Shown here: piece after piece, positions 56,401 to 64,000 of the stretch
How positions within the stretch are numbered: position 1 is the first letter of the stretch
How the letters are laid out: each line of letters opens with the position of its first letter
Assembly: GCF_001761365.1 (NCBI RefSeq)
Contig: NZ_CP017477.1
Location: 3,648,001 to 3,712,000 of the forward strand
DNA length: 64,000 nt
Source of the DNA: Polaribacter vadi
GTDB lineage: Bacteria > Bacteroidota > Bacteroidia > Flavobacteriales > Flavobacteriaceae
Direction: 5' to 3'
Position numbers and translations under genes: made by a program
Notes under the pieces: generated by a model
The model's input: the letters and a program-made list of their open reading frames with translations, nothing else
Told to the model about the DNA's origin: nothing
Databases searched by the model: none

Positions 56401-56686
56401 GTTCTCCACCAGTTGCAGCAACTATATAAATATCTGTATTTCCATCATATTCTGCTGTAAAAGCAATCCATTTTCCATCTTTAGAAAATTGTGGATTAGA
56501 TTCTTCACCTTCATCACTTGTTAAACGAACAGCATTGCCACCATTTATAGGAACTTTCCATAAATCTGCTCCATAAACAAAAACAACATCAGTATTTGAT
56601 AAGGTTGGTTGTCTTAACAATCTTGTGCCTTGTGAAAAAATAGAATAACTAAAGATTAAAGTAAAAAGAAGGATAATTTTTTTCAT
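53420..56686 (-). CDS. Tricorn-type serine protease (S41 family)
   Basis: A 1088-residue secreted protease from ATG 56686 (MKKIILLFTLIFSYSIFSQG), chosen because it gives a proper signal peptide; an ATG seven codons upstream also exists. It has N-terminal beta-propellers with repeated WSPDG-like motifs (FSKDGKWIAFTAEYDGN; WSSDGKHIAYTD), a Lys/Glu/Asp-rich linker near residues 550-580, a PDZ domain near 760-840, and the S41 catalytic part (NNGGGSAADYMID; NERAGSGGDLLPYMF with the serine). Tricorn degrades peptides from proteolysis; here it may act in the periplasm (inference). Confidence 0.93.
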   Translation of the reverse strand: MKKIILLFTLIFSYSIFSQGTRLLRQPTLSNTDVVFVYGADLWKVPINGGNAVRLTSDEGEESNPQFSKDGKWIAFTAEYDGNTDIYIVAATGGEPKRLTYHSAADIVQGWTPDGTILFRSNRESKPTQTNKFYTISTEGGMPEPFEIPRAAYGEISEDNKYIAYTPITSWDAEWRNYRGGQAMPIWIVDLKTKELIKTPQKDGERHVNPVWFNGDVYYISERDYTANIWSYNINTKTETQITFHKKFDVKNIDANKNGIVYEQGSYLHFLNPETKETNQIVITVKGDLNYSRTRWMNVTGRNLTNPNVSPNGKRAIFEHRGEIFTIPKENGTWRNLTNSSGVADRSPIWSPKGDKVAWFSDKNGEYELVLADQNGDNQEFIKLPNPTFYFQPDWSSDGKHIAYTDTNFVIWIINIENKKITKVDADGFAHPNRTMNPKFSPDSDWIAYAKQNNNNFKSIYAYQISTQKIVQITDPIADAISPVWDASGKYIYTLASTDYGLQTGWLDMSSYDPSVTRALYTVVLNSTDKAPTLPKTDEESLEKEKTDDDKKDKKEDKKSDKKSSEENKTIIDEKGLFDRAVVLDLPARNYTGLLKGPKNKVFIAESIPNASGLTLHSYDVSKEKATIFATEVSSMNASNDRESILLSKNGNWSLESTKADKLGKETLNTNLKIKVDPKAEAHQIFKEGWRYMRDFLYVDNVHGAPWNDIYEWYSPWINDVKHRSDLNYVVDIMSGEVAIGHSYVSGGDLPNIDRVPVGLLGADFEKKDGFYRFAKIYKGERWNPTIKAPLGIPGINVNEGDYLIEINGVALTSAMNPYKLLEQTAGREIYIKVNDKPSTKDARTVLITPTYSERSLRSIDWVESNRRKVDELSKGKLAYVYVPNTSNPGFTSFNRYYFSQQDKKGVIIDERNNGGGSAADYMIDIMSREVVGYFNSKTESRKPWTTPMAGIWGPKVMIINERAGSGGDLLPYMFKEKNLGPLVGTKTWGGLVGTWDTPPFIDGGRMVAPRGGFFDVDGNWAVEGEGVAPDIEVHQTPKEVLAGQDPQLEKAVEEALRLLNLNEFKMKSEPKAPIRSKRPKGYKTSNN

Positions 56687-56763
56687 AATAAATGCATTTT
56701 GATTCATTTTTTAAAGATAAAAAAATCAAATTAAAAATAAGCATGAAAAAAAGTAAAGAAAAT

Positions 56764-57180
56764 CTATTTAGCAAATAACTGCCCAATATCTTGAAAAGCT
56801 TTAAATTCTAAAGCATTATTTTCTGGATCTTTAAAAAACATCGTTGCTTGTTCACCCACTTTTCCTTTAAAACGGATACAAGGTTCAATTTCAAATTTTG
56901 TGTTGGCTGCTTTTAATCTATCAGCTAAAGAATGCCAATCTTCCCAAGTTAAAACAACACCAAAATGAGGTACAGGAACATCAAAACCATCCACAGGATT
57001 TGAGATTCTTTGTGGTTTAAAATCTTCTTTTTGATGAAGTACCAATTGATGTCCAAAGAAATTAAAATCTACCCAACTTTCTGTAGATCTACCTTCAGAA
57101 CAGTTTAAAATATCTCTGTAAAATGTTCTGCAAGGTTCTAAATTCTGAACAGGAATTGCAATGTGAAAAGGTTGTATCAT
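56764..57180 (-). CDS. VOC family (glyoxalase/dioxygenase fold) protein
   Basis: A 138-residue protein with two beta-alpha-beta-beta-beta modules of the vicinal oxygen chelate fold. Metal-ligand type residues are seen in QPFHIAIPV (His), [17 protein letters not shown] (His) and NALEFKAF (Glu). VOC members include glyoxalases and ring-cleaving dioxygenases; the substrate here is not known. It stands alone, transcribed after the tricorn-like gene's upstream region. Confidence 0.85.
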   Translation of the reverse strand: MIQPFHIAIPVQNLEPCRTFYRDILNCSEGRSTESWVDFNFFGHQLVLHQKEDFKPQRISNPVDGFDVPVPHFGVVLTWEDWHSLADRLKAANTKFEIEPCIRFKGKVGEQATMFFKDPENNALEFKAFQDIGQLFAK

Positions 57181-57242
57181 TTAAAGTAGATTTTAAGAGT
57201 CGTTTTTTTGATGGTTGTTTATCAAAATAAAAATACAAAAAA

Positions 57243-58004
57243 TTATATACGTAACAAATCATCATGAATAAAAGTATAGTCTAAAACCTCTTGTATTTTT
57301 TTAGAGCTGATAATTTTCCATTCATACACTTCATTTTCTTCAAATTTTGGTACTTCAAAATCATTATTTAATTTTGCCAGTGTATAAAATTCTCTTCTTG
57401 TTGGGTGATGATTTGAACAGGCGTTAAAAGTTTCATTCCAGCAATTCTGAGCAATAATTTCTTGAATAATTTCAATACAATCTTCTTTATGAATCATATT
57501 TACAAAGCCTTTTGGCTGTGGAATTTTCTTTCCATTTTTAAACCAATTTGCAGGTTGTCTTTCATCACCAAATAAACCCGCAAAACGAATAATTGTAGTC
57601 TCAAAAAAAGTGTTTTCTCTAAACAAGTTTTCAATTTCTGTAAGAGGTAATTTTAAAACGGCATCTTCCTCTGTCATTACTTTATTTAATTTTCCATACA
57701 CAGAAGTAGAGCTTATAAAAATTACTTTTTGGATTGACGATTCTTGTATTTGAGCAATCAAATTTTCAAAACCATCTACATCTTTAGAGGTAATGGCTAT
57801 AATTAAAATATCAGAATTTAAGAAACTATCATATTCTTCGAAATCGCTAATATCAACTATATAAGGTTCAATACCATTCATTTCTAAAAGCTCTAATTTT
57901 TCTTCGGATGTTGTAGAACCTTTTACAGTATACCCTTCATTTATAAAAGAAATTGCAAGGGTTTTTCCTAGCCAACCACAGCCTAAAATGCTTATTGTAT
58001 TCAT
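57243..58004 (-). CDS. NAD(P)-dependent epimerase/dehydratase-like protein (SDR, YeeZ-like)
   Basis: A 253-residue atypical short-chain dehydrogenase. The nucleotide loop is ILGCGWLGKTLAISF at residues 5-19, which has GxGxxG form; FISSTSVYG near residue 96 supplies the usual Ser/Tyr region, without a conventional YxxxK. FNACSNHHPTRREFY near 195 is conserved in this subgroup. It resembles E. coli YeeZ (uncharacterised). Function not known. Confidence 0.85.
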   Translation of the reverse strand: MNTISILGCGWLGKTLAISFINEGYTVKGSTTSEEKLELLEMNGIEPYIVDISDFEEYDSFLNSDILIIAITSKDVDGFENLIAQIQESSIQKVIFISSTSVYGKLNKVMTEEDAVLKLPLTEIENLFRENTFFETTIIRFAGLFGDERQPANWFKNGKKIPQPKGFVNMIHKEDCIEIIQEIIAQNCWNETFNACSNHHPTRREFYTLAKLNNDFEVPKFEENEVYEWKIISSKKIQEVLDYTFIHDDLLRI

Positions 58005-58093
58005 ATATAATTGATGTTAATTTTATGGAATTATAGCAAAGATACAATGCCTTAATTTAAGATTTTGTTAACGTTTGTACTTTTTGTAAATCG

Positions 58094-58101
58094 TAAATTT
58101 G
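58094..58101 (+). promoter_or_regulatory. -7 element of the DUF2911 gene
   Basis: TAAATTTG, an exact TAnnTTTG, lies 32 bases before the ATG. TTTG occurs 16 bases upstream at 58074-58077, slightly short of the usual spacing. Confidence 0.5.
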
Positions 58102-58132
58102 AGATAATTATAAATTAAATAATTCAGTAATT

Positions 58133-58981
58133 ATGAAAAAAATAATACTATCACTATTTGTAGCGGCTTTTGCTTTTTCTACAAATGCACAAATTAAAAC
58201 ACCAGCACCAAGTCCTGCTCAAAAAATTGTACAAACTGTTGGTTTAACAGATGTAACTGTAGAGTATTCTAGACCTAGCATGAAAGGAAGAAAAATCTTT
58301 GGAGGTTTAGAAGATTATGGAAAAGTTTGGAGAACAGGTGCAAATGCAAACACAACACTTACTTTTTCTACAGATTTTATGGTAGATGGTAACACTTTAA
58401 AAGCAGGAACGTATGCATTATATACAATTCCTGGAGAAAAAACTTGGGATGTAATGTTATATACAGACGCAACAAATTGGGGAGCTCCAGCAAAATGGGA
58501 TGAAGCTAAAGTTGCAGCAAAAGTTACTGTAGATGCCATAGAAATTCCTATGAATATTGAAACGTTTACAATTTCTTTTGACGATTTAACAAATAATTCT
58601 GCTGTTTTAGGAATTATGTGGGAAAATGTTTATGTGCCTTTTGAGTTTAAAACTCCAACAGAAGAAATGGTTTCTAAGCAAATTACGGCTTTAATGGCTG
58701 GGCCTTCTGCACAAGATATGTATGCATCTGCTGTATATTATTTAGAAGCTGGTAAAGATATTAAACAAGCACAAACTTGGATTGACAAAGCTGTTGCAAT
58801 GACTGCTGATGCTCCAAAATTTTGGTATTTACGTCAGCAATCTTTAATCCATGCAAAAGCAGGAAATAAAAAAGGTGCAATTGCTGCTGCAAAAGAATCT
58901 TTAAAACATGCAGAAATAGCTAAAAATGATGGTTATATAAAAATGAACAAAGAATCTTTAAAAGAATGGGGAGCAATGTAA
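58133..58981 (+). CDS. Secreted DUF2911 domain protein
   Basis: A 282-residue secreted protein, signal peptide ending FSTNAQ at residue 20. The DUF2911 domain begins TPAPSPAQKIVQTVGLTDVTVEYSRP and includes KIFGGLEDYGKVWRTGANANTTLTFS near residue 55 and a WDVMLYTDATNWGAP stretch. A C-terminal helical part (residues 190-282) looks like TPR-like helices (DMYASAVYYLEAGKDIKQAQTWIDKA). This family is abundant in Bacteroidota and its function is unknown. A terminator follows directly. Confidence 0.9.
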   Translation: MKKIILSLFVAAFAFSTNAQIKTPAPSPAQKIVQTVGLTDVTVEYSRPSMKGRKIFGGLEDYGKVWRTGANANTTLTFSTDFMVDGNTLKAGTYALYTIPGEKTWDVMLYTDATNWGAPAKWDEAKVAAKVTVDAIEIPMNIETFTISFDDLTNNSAVLGIMWENVYVPFEFKTPTEEMVSKQITALMAGPSAQDMYASAVYYLEAGKDIKQAQTWIDKAVAMTADAPKFWYLRQQSLIHAKAGNKKGAIAAAKESLKHAEIAKNDGYIKMNKESLKEWGAM

Positions 58982-59004
58982 ATTGTAACTTTCTTTAAAA
59001 AATT

Positions 59005-59038
59005 AAAAATCTCAAGTTTAAGCTTGAGTTTTTTTTTT
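59005..59038 (+). terminator. Terminator after the DUF2911 gene
   Basis: CTCAAG and CTTGAG pair with A/T flanks on each side and are followed by ten T residues. Confidence 0.88.
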
Positions 59039-59079
59039 GTGCTAACTTTATATTGATTAAATTAGGTGAAAAATACAGA

Positions 59080-60069
59080 ATGAATCTAGCCGTTTTTAGT
59101 ACCAAACCTTATGATAAAGAATATTTTGAAAAATTCAAAAATGAATATGATATAAAAATCTCTTATTATGAAGCAAATTTAAAACCAAATACAGCAAAAT
59201 TAACCAAAGATTTTGATGCAGTTTGTGTATTTGTAAATGATGTACTCAACAAAAAAACTGTTGAAACTATTGCTAAAAAAGGCGTGAGATTAATTGCTTT
59301 GAGATGTGCTGGTTTTAATAATGTAGATTTAAATGCATGTAAAGAAAATAATATAAAAGTTGTGAGAGTGCCAGCTTATAGCCCAGAAGCTGTTGCAGAA
59401 CATGCAATGGCACTTATTTTAACATTAAACAGGAAAACGCATAAAGCCTATAACAGAGTTAGAGAAGGTAATTTCTCGCTAACGAATTTAATCGGTTTTA
59501 ATTTATATAAAAAAGTTGTTGGTGTTGTTGGAACAGGGAAAATAGGAGCTGCATTTTGTAGAATAGCCAAGGGTTTTGGTTGTGAGGTTTTGGCTTATGA
59601 CATTAATAAAAATGAAGAACTGGAAAAAAATGGAGTGAAATATGTTTCTTTGGAGGAACTTTTTAATAAAAGTGATGTTATTTCGCTTCATTGTCCTTTA
59701 AACGAAAAGACAAAACATATTATTGATAAAAGTTCCATCGAAAAAATGAAAAAAGGTGTTTTGTTAGTAAACACAAGTAGAGGTGCATTAGTAAATACCA
59801 AAGATGTAATTACAGGTTTAAAATCAAAAAAAATTGCCTTTTTAGGAATTGATGTGTATGAGCAAGAAGAAAATTTGTTTTTTAAAGATTTGTCAGAAAG
59901 TATTATTAAAGACGATTTGCTACTAAGGTTAAACAGTTTTCCAAACGTGTTGATTACTTCTCATCAAGCTTTTTTTACCAAAGAAGCTATGACAGAAATA
60001 ACCACCACAACTTTAAACAATATTCAAGAGTTTATGAATGATGAGAAATTGACGAATGAAGTGAGTTAA
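59080..60069 (+). CDS. 2-hydroxyacid dehydrogenase (D-lactate dehydrogenase type)
   Basis: A 329-residue NAD-dependent D-2-hydroxyacid dehydrogenase from ATG 59080 (MNLAVFSTKPYD); an upstream TTG is not needed. The NAD loop is VGVVGTGKIGAAF near residue 147; catalytic residues are in NTSRGALVNT (Arg), DVYEQEENLFF (Glu) and LITSHQAFFTKEA (His). Sequence fits the LdhA group, which reduces pyruvate to D-lactate. Its stop overlaps the stop of the next convergent gene by bases 60066-60069. Confidence 0.93.
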   Translation: MNLAVFSTKPYDKEYFEKFKNEYDIKISYYEANLKPNTAKLTKDFDAVCVFVNDVLNKKTVETIAKKGVRLIALRCAGFNNVDLNACKENNIKVVRVPAYSPEAVAEHAMALILTLNRKTHKAYNRVREGNFSLTNLIGFNLYKKVVGVVGTGKIGAAFCRIAKGFGCEVLAYDINKNEELEKNGVKYVSLEELFNKSDVISLHCPLNEKTKHIIDKSSIEKMKKGVLLVNTSRGALVNTKDVITGLKSKKIAFLGIDVYEQEENLFFKDLSESIIKDDLLLRLNSFPNVLITSHQAFFTKEAMTEITTTTLNNIQEFMNDEKLTNEVS

Positions 60070-61037
60070 TACTCCAAACCAATAACTTTTCGAACATCAT
60101 CTAAAGTTTGCATTAAATCTTTAGAGAATTCAAAAGTCATAATATTACTTTCTTTTTTGTTCTTTCTAATTAAGTGATTAAAATGTTCAGTTTCGTAACT
60201 ATAACCAATGGTTTCGTAGCCAAAATCGATAGTTTCTTCCTTGTTATTTTTTATGATAGTAACAGTTGAAGGTTCGTGAAATTTCGTATTTATTTTTACG
60301 ATAGCCTTTTCAAAAGTAAAAATCGCTTCTGTAGGTGTGTTTTCTAATAAAGTGCTCTTTAAATGTGCTTTTGCGTTTTCATACTCAAAAATAATTGAGC
60401 AACTAGAATCTGCACCGTTTTCAAAAAACGTAGCTTCTGCTTTGATGTTTTTTGGTTTTCCTAAAGTTGATAATGCAGCAAAAATTGGATAAATACCAAT
60501 GTCTAACAAACTTCCTCCACCAACTTCTTTTTTAAAAACTCTGCTATCTGTATTATAAGGTGTATAAAAACCAAAATCGGCTTTTAGTTCTTGTAGTTTT
60601 CCGAATTTTTCTTGTTGTATTATTTCTAAAACAAAATCATAATGAGGTAGAAAATACGTCCATAAAGCTTCCATTAATAAGGTGTTATTTTCTTTGGCAA
60701 CAGCAATCATTTCTGAAACATCTTGCAAATTCATAGCAAAAGGTTTTTCGCATAAAACTGCCTTTTTATTTTGTAAACATAAAATAGAATGTTCTTTATG
60801 AAAACTATGTGGAGTTGCAATATAAACAGCATCAATATCAGGATCTTTTGCCAATGCTTCATAAGAATTATAGGCTTTTTTTGCATTGTATTTTTTAGCA
60901 AAATCATTGGCATTTTCTTGACTCCTAGATGCAACTGCAACTAATTCTGCATCTTCTATAGTTGCTAAATCTGTTGCAAATTTATTAGCTATTTTTCCAA
61001 GTCCAATAATTCCCCATTTAATTGTTTTATTTTCCAT
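60066..61037 (-). CDS. Gfo/Idh/MocA family oxidoreductase
   Basis: A 323-residue NAD(P)-dependent sugar or inositol dehydrogenase family protein. The Rossmann fold opens WGIIGLGKIANKFA at residues 8-21, and AVYIATPHSFHKEH and LCEKPFAMNLQD (catalytic Lys in EKP) are the diagnostic blocks. The C-terminal domain has GGGSLLDIGIYPI with the catalytic-site Asp/His region. Substrate unknown. It is convergent with the 2-hydroxyacid dehydrogenase gene, sharing four bases at the ends. Confidence 0.93.
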   Translation of the reverse strand: MENKTIKWGIIGLGKIANKFATDLATIEDAELVAVASRSQENANDFAKKYNAKKAYNSYEALAKDPDIDAVYIATPHSFHKEHSILCLQNKKAVLCEKPFAMNLQDVSEMIAVAKENNTLLMEALWTYFLPHYDFVLEIIQQEKFGKLQELKADFGFYTPYNTDSRVFKKEVGGGSLLDIGIYPIFAALSTLGKPKNIKAEATFFENGADSSCSIIFEYENAKAHLKSTLLENTPTEAIFTFEKAIVKINTKFHEPSTVTIIKNNKEETIDFGYETIGYSYETEHFNHLIRKNKKESNIMTFEFSKDLMQTLDDVRKVIGLEY

Positions 61038-61114
61038 AATATTTTTTTTTAAATCATTTTTTAATTTAATAATTGCTCAGTGTTTACAAAACGTTATCAA
61101 GTTTAATAATTAGG

Positions 61115-62839
61115 TTAATTAGTTTCAATTGTATCTAAATCCTCAAATTTATCTTTTGTAGGGATAAAAGTTTGTAAAATAATTGCAATTCCCATCACCA
61201 AAGCACAGCCTAGTAAATTGAGCCATAAATAAGGCAACCAATCTAAAAAGTAAACAGCAATAATGATAACTTGAGTAATTAATGCAGCAATAAAAACGGC
61301 ATTTCCTCTTACATATTTTACAAAAAATGCCAATAAGAAAATTCCTAAAACATTACCATAAAATATAGAGCCAATTATATTTACTAATTGAATTAAATTG
61401 TCAACTAAATTAGCGACACAAGCCACAGAAATAGCAATAATTCCCCAAGCTAACGTGAACCATTTAGAAGCTTTTACAAAATGTTCCTCGCTTTTTTCTT
61501 CTTTTACATTTCGTTTGTACAAATCTATAGCAGTTGTGCTTGCTAATGCATTTAATTCAGATGCTGTAGATGACATTGCTGCAGATAAAATAACAGCTAA
61601 TAACAAACCAATTAATCCTCTTGGAAGATTATTTAAAATAAAATGAATAAACACATAATCTTTATCATTCGATTCTATTTTCTCTAACAAATTTTCTTCA
61701 TCAAGTTTGTCAATAATTACTTTCGATTTTGCTTTAATAGCCAAATCTCTTTCATTTAACTCCTGAATTTGTTGTTTTTCATCAACTTGAAATCCATCTA
61801 AAAAAAGTGCTTTTTTACTGTTTTCTATGTTGATGTGTTCTTGCTCCAAAGCTTTATATTCATCAACATATTTAGATTTTTGAACCTCAAGATTTGCACC
61901 AGGATTAAAATTTAATGGAGATGGATTAAATTGATAAAACACAAAAACCATCACACCAATCAAAAGAATAAAAAACTGCATTGGTACTTTTAAAAGTCCG
62001 TTAAAAATTAAACCTAACTGACTTTCTCTTACAGATTTTCCAGATAAATAACGTTGCACTTGACTTTGATCTGTCCCAAAATAAGACAACATTAAAAATG
62101 TTCCACCTAAAATACCTGTCCAAACTGTGTATCTATTACTCAAATCGAAAGAAAAATCCAACACTTCCATTTTATTACTGGCTCCAGCAATTTCAAGCGC
62201 ATTTGTAAACGTAATATTTTCAGGAAGCTGACTCATAATCATAAAAAATGCAATGAGCATTCCAATAAAAATGATAATCATTTGTTGTTTTTGAGTAACA
62301 TTTACGGCTTTTGTTCCTCCAGAAACTGTGTAGATAATTACCAAAAAACCGATGATAATATTCAGCGTCATTAAATCCCAACCTAACACTGCACTTAAAA
62401 TAATTGCAGGCGCAAAAATGGTAATTCCAGCAGCCAAACCACGTTGAATTAAGAATAAAATAGCAGCTAAACTCCTGGTTTTTAAATCGAATCTACCTTC
62501 CAAAAACTCATAAGCTGTGTAGACTTTTAATTTATGATAAATAGGTATAAAAACTACACAAATAATAACCATGGCAATTGGCAAACCAAAATAGAATTGC
62601 ACAAACCCCATTCCACTATGAAACGCTTGTCCTGGAGTAGATAAAAACGTAATTGCACTAGCTTGAGTAGCCATTACAGATAAACCAATTGTCCACCATT
62701 TTGAATCACTTCCACCTTTAATATAGTCAGTTACATTGCTGTTTTTACGAGTAACATAGGTTCCATAAGCAACTATAAAGATTAAAGTAACAGATAAAAT
62801 TATCCAATCTACAAGATGCAATTTGCTCTCTATTTCCAT
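61115..62839 (-). CDS. Sodium:solute symporter (SSS family)
   Basis: A 574-residue membrane transporter with about 13 helices. The first helix starts LHLVDWIILSVTLIFIVAYG; SNVTDYIKGGSDSKWWTIGLSVMATQASAITFLSTPGQAFHSG is the typical entry region, and FGTDQSQVQRYLSGKSVRESQLG is the family signature. It uses a sodium gradient to import a sugar-like or acid solute; the substrate is unknown. It is preceded by a 35-residue membrane protein gene three bases away. Confidence 0.93.
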   Translation of the reverse strand: MEIESKLHLVDWIILSVTLIFIVAYGTYVTRKNSNVTDYIKGGSDSKWWTIGLSVMATQASAITFLSTPGQAFHSGMGFVQFYFGLPIAMVIICVVFIPIYHKLKVYTAYEFLEGRFDLKTRSLAAILFLIQRGLAAGITIFAPAIILSAVLGWDLMTLNIIIGFLVIIYTVSGGTKAVNVTQKQQMIIIFIGMLIAFFMIMSQLPENITFTNALEIAGASNKMEVLDFSFDLSNRYTVWTGILGGTFLMLSYFGTDQSQVQRYLSGKSVRESQLGLIFNGLLKVPMQFFILLIGVMVFVFYQFNPSPLNFNPGANLEVQKSKYVDEYKALEQEHINIENSKKALFLDGFQVDEKQQIQELNERDLAIKAKSKVIIDKLDEENLLEKIESNDKDYVFIHFILNNLPRGLIGLLLAVILSAAMSSTASELNALASTTAIDLYKRNVKEEKSEEHFVKASKWFTLAWGIIAISVACVANLVDNLIQLVNIIGSIFYGNVLGIFLLAFFVKYVRGNAVFIAALITQVIIIAVYFLDWLPYLWLNLLGCALVMGIAIILQTFIPTKDKFEDLDTIETN

Positions 62840-62842
62840 CCT

Positions 62843-62950
62843 TTAAACTGTAAAATAAGTGGTGATAAAATAAAATGCGATGATGTAAATAACATTGGCG
62901 ACTAAAACCAATGTGTATTCCTTTTTCCAAGTATATTTTTCTTGTTTCAT
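62843..62950 (-). CDS. 35-residue small membrane protein upstream of the symporter
   Basis: ATG 62950 to TAA 62843 encodes 35 residues: a charged start (MKQEKYTWKKEY) and one membrane helix (LVLVANVIYIIAFYFITTYF). It ends three bases before the symporter ATG, a tight operon arrangement. Similar short proteins precede SSS transporters in flavobacteria (memory), so it may be a transporter subunit or translation coupler. Confidence 0.75.
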   Translation of the reverse strand: MKQEKYTWKKEYTLVLVANVIYIIAFYFITTYFTV

Positions 62951-62970
62951 TTTATATTATTTTTATTTTG

Positions 62971-63115
62971 AAGCTATTTCCTGCTTTCCACTATATCTTT
63001 TTAATTTCGTCATTGCGAATCAAGCTTTTTGCTTGATGAAGCAATCTGTTTGTCAAAAAAAAAAAGTGCTTTTTAAAAAGCAATTAAAAAGGATGTCGTT
63101 TCAATCAGGGCTAAA
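62971..63115. repeat. Dispersed structured repeat, copy 3 with nested insert
   Basis: The outer part matches copy 2 almost base for base (AGC...GCT; CCTG...CAGG with TATTT bulge; TTTCCACTATATC; GGATGTCGTTTCAATC). Bases 63006-63083 form an insertion at the hairpin tip, with its own CGTCATTGCGAA/GAAGCAATCTG repeat and hairpins TCAAGC/GCTTGA and GCTTTTT/AAAAAGC. Confidence 0.75.
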
Positions 63116-63189
63116 CTTATTTATTTTAAACAGTACTTTTTAAGAGCAAATTATTTTTTTATTTATAATCAGAAAAAACATTTTATTAC

Positions 63190-63259
63190 AAACTTCAAAC
63201 TTCAAACTTCAAACTTCAAACTTCAAACTTCAAACTTCAAACTTCAAACTTCAAACTTC
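63190..63259. repeat. Heptamer tandem repeat (AAACTTC), 10 perfect units
   Basis: AAACTTC repeats ten times exactly from 63190 to 63259, ending ten bases before the stop of the deacetylase-type gene. Related AACTTCA units occur at 24968-25000, and their complements at 30505-30585. Confidence 0.97.
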
Positions 63260-63269
63260 CAACCACAAA

Positions 63270-64000
63270 CTACCTACTCTTAACAGACAACATATTCGCA
63301 AACAATTTATAAGCGCCAGAAACACCTGCAGGTAATTCTCTAAAGAAACTTAAACCTGTGTAGATGTAATTTCCTTTGCCATATTTTGCAATTAGTAAAC
63401 TTCCATTTTTTGGCAATTCTCCTTTATCATACATAGAAAGTAAAGGTGTAAAATTTGGATCCCAAGCATTTGGAAAATACAAACCTCTTTCTTGTACCCA
63501 ATCTTTAAAATCTTCATCAGTAATTTTATTCGGATAATTTAATAATTGGTGATTGCTATCTAAAATAGTTACGTCTGCAAATTCGTCTGTAACTCGATCT
63601 CTAGAAAGGCTTAATTTATATGGTGATCCAACATCAACACCTCTGTTTGTGTTGTATTGAACAATCATATTACCACCTTTTTCAACATACTCTAACAAAT
63701 ATTTTTGTTTAAATTTTAGCTCTTTAACCACATTATACGCTCTAATTCCTAAAACAATGGCATCATAACTTTTTAAATTGTCTTCATTAATATCAGCAGG
63801 GTTTATTTCATCTACAGTATACCCAATTTGACGTAAACTTTCAGGAACAGCATCTCCAGCACCTTTTATATAGCCAATTTTATCACCCGTTTTTTTAATG
63901 TTTAAACGAACAACTTTTGCTTCAGAATTTAATAAAATACGTTGTTTAGGAATGTGGCTGTAATTTATTTCAAACAATTCTTTCGTGTATTCTTTTCCAT
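63270..64000 (-). CDS. C-terminal part of a PIG-L family deacetylase-type protein (5' end outside window)
   Basis: At least 243 residues; the frame stays open to the right edge, reading into GKEYTKELFEINYSHIPKQRIL, so the gene starts outside. The visible part is the C-terminal region that accompanies PIG-L deacetylases in flavobacteria (from memory): a glutamine-amidotransferase-like fold with IGYIKGAGDAVPESLRQIGY, YDAIVLGIRAYNVV, GGNMIVQYNTNRGVDVG and YGKGNYIYTGLSFFRELPAGVSGAYKLFANML. The catalytic deacetylase domain would be upstream, so the call rests on this accessory part only. Confidence 0.75.
   Translation of the reverse strand, partial: GKEYTKELFEINYSHIPKQRILLNSEAKVVRLNIKKTGDKIGYIKGAGDAVPESLRQIGYTVDEINPADINEDNLKSYDAIVLGIRAYNVVKELKFKQKYLLEYVEKGGNMIVQYNTNRGVDVGSPYKLSLSRDRVTDEFADVTILDSNHQLLNYPNKITDEDFKDWVQERGLYFPNAWDPNFTPLLSMYDKGELPKNGSLLIAKYGKGNYIYTGLSFFRELPAGVSGAYKLFANMLSVKSR

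Noticed and set aside
62895..63143. 82-residue plus-strand frame over the 63 kb repeat
   Set aside because: It runs across a dispersed structured repeat and against the conserved 35-residue minus-strand gene.

Overview
The window looks like chromosomal DNA of a low-GC member of the Bacteroidota, most likely a marine Flavobacteriaceae of the Polaribacter/Tenacibaculum kind (genus is an inference). The signs are very AT-rich DNA, Bacteroidota-type promoters (TTTG about 19 bases before TAnnTTTG), three secreted proteins with type IX secretion C-terminal sorting domains, a GH20 hexosaminidase, an FdhF/YdeP-type molybdoenzyme and many MKK-type signal peptides ending in AQ. No rRNA, tRNA, CRISPR array or intact transposase was seen.

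Layout. 0.2-5.9 kb: a universal stress protein, then the translation operon rimP-nusA-infB with a terminator-like hairpin in its leader. 6.0-15.9 kb: three tandem secreted paralogues with gliding-motility-type C-terminal domains. 16.1-26.7 kb: an accessory one-strand cluster of a coiled-coil protein, an unassigned 345-residue protein, an AAA+ ATPase, a NudK-type Nudix hydrolase, an unassigned 411-residue protein and two membrane proteins. It is broken up by a MazF-type toxin-antitoxin pair, an orphan gene, a MITE-like element and several palindromic repeats, and its last gene carries an apparent frameshift. 27.0-28.8 kb: an isolated gene on the other strand with an Mrr-like nuclease domain. 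29.1-37.7 kb: a redox/electrophile-stress island (OsmC, flavin reductase, cysteine-less glutaredoxin-like protein, MarR regulator, two pirins, aldehyde dehydrogenase, SDR, Old Yellow Enzyme family protein), with a candidate MarR operator repeated upstream of osmC and pirin.

37.8-64 kb is mostly core: glycogen-binding-like and aspartyl-protease-like secreted proteins, the ABC-F factor EttA, a GH20-barrel-FdhF-FdhD run, a methyltransferase/AI-2E transporter/duplicated lipid-anchored-or-membrane protein run, an RluA-type pseudouridine synthase, a tricorn-type protease, small metabolic enzymes, a sodium:solute symporter with a 35-residue companion, and the C-terminal part of a PIG-L type deacetylase cut by the window end.

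The main candidate for an undescribed system is the AAA+/NudK/coiled-coil/membrane cluster at 16.1-26.7 kb. A second interest is the wealth of dispersed, structured intergenic repeats between about 17 and 33 kb and at 63 kb; two copies of one family differ by a compensating base-pair change, which supports a folded RNA or DNA element.
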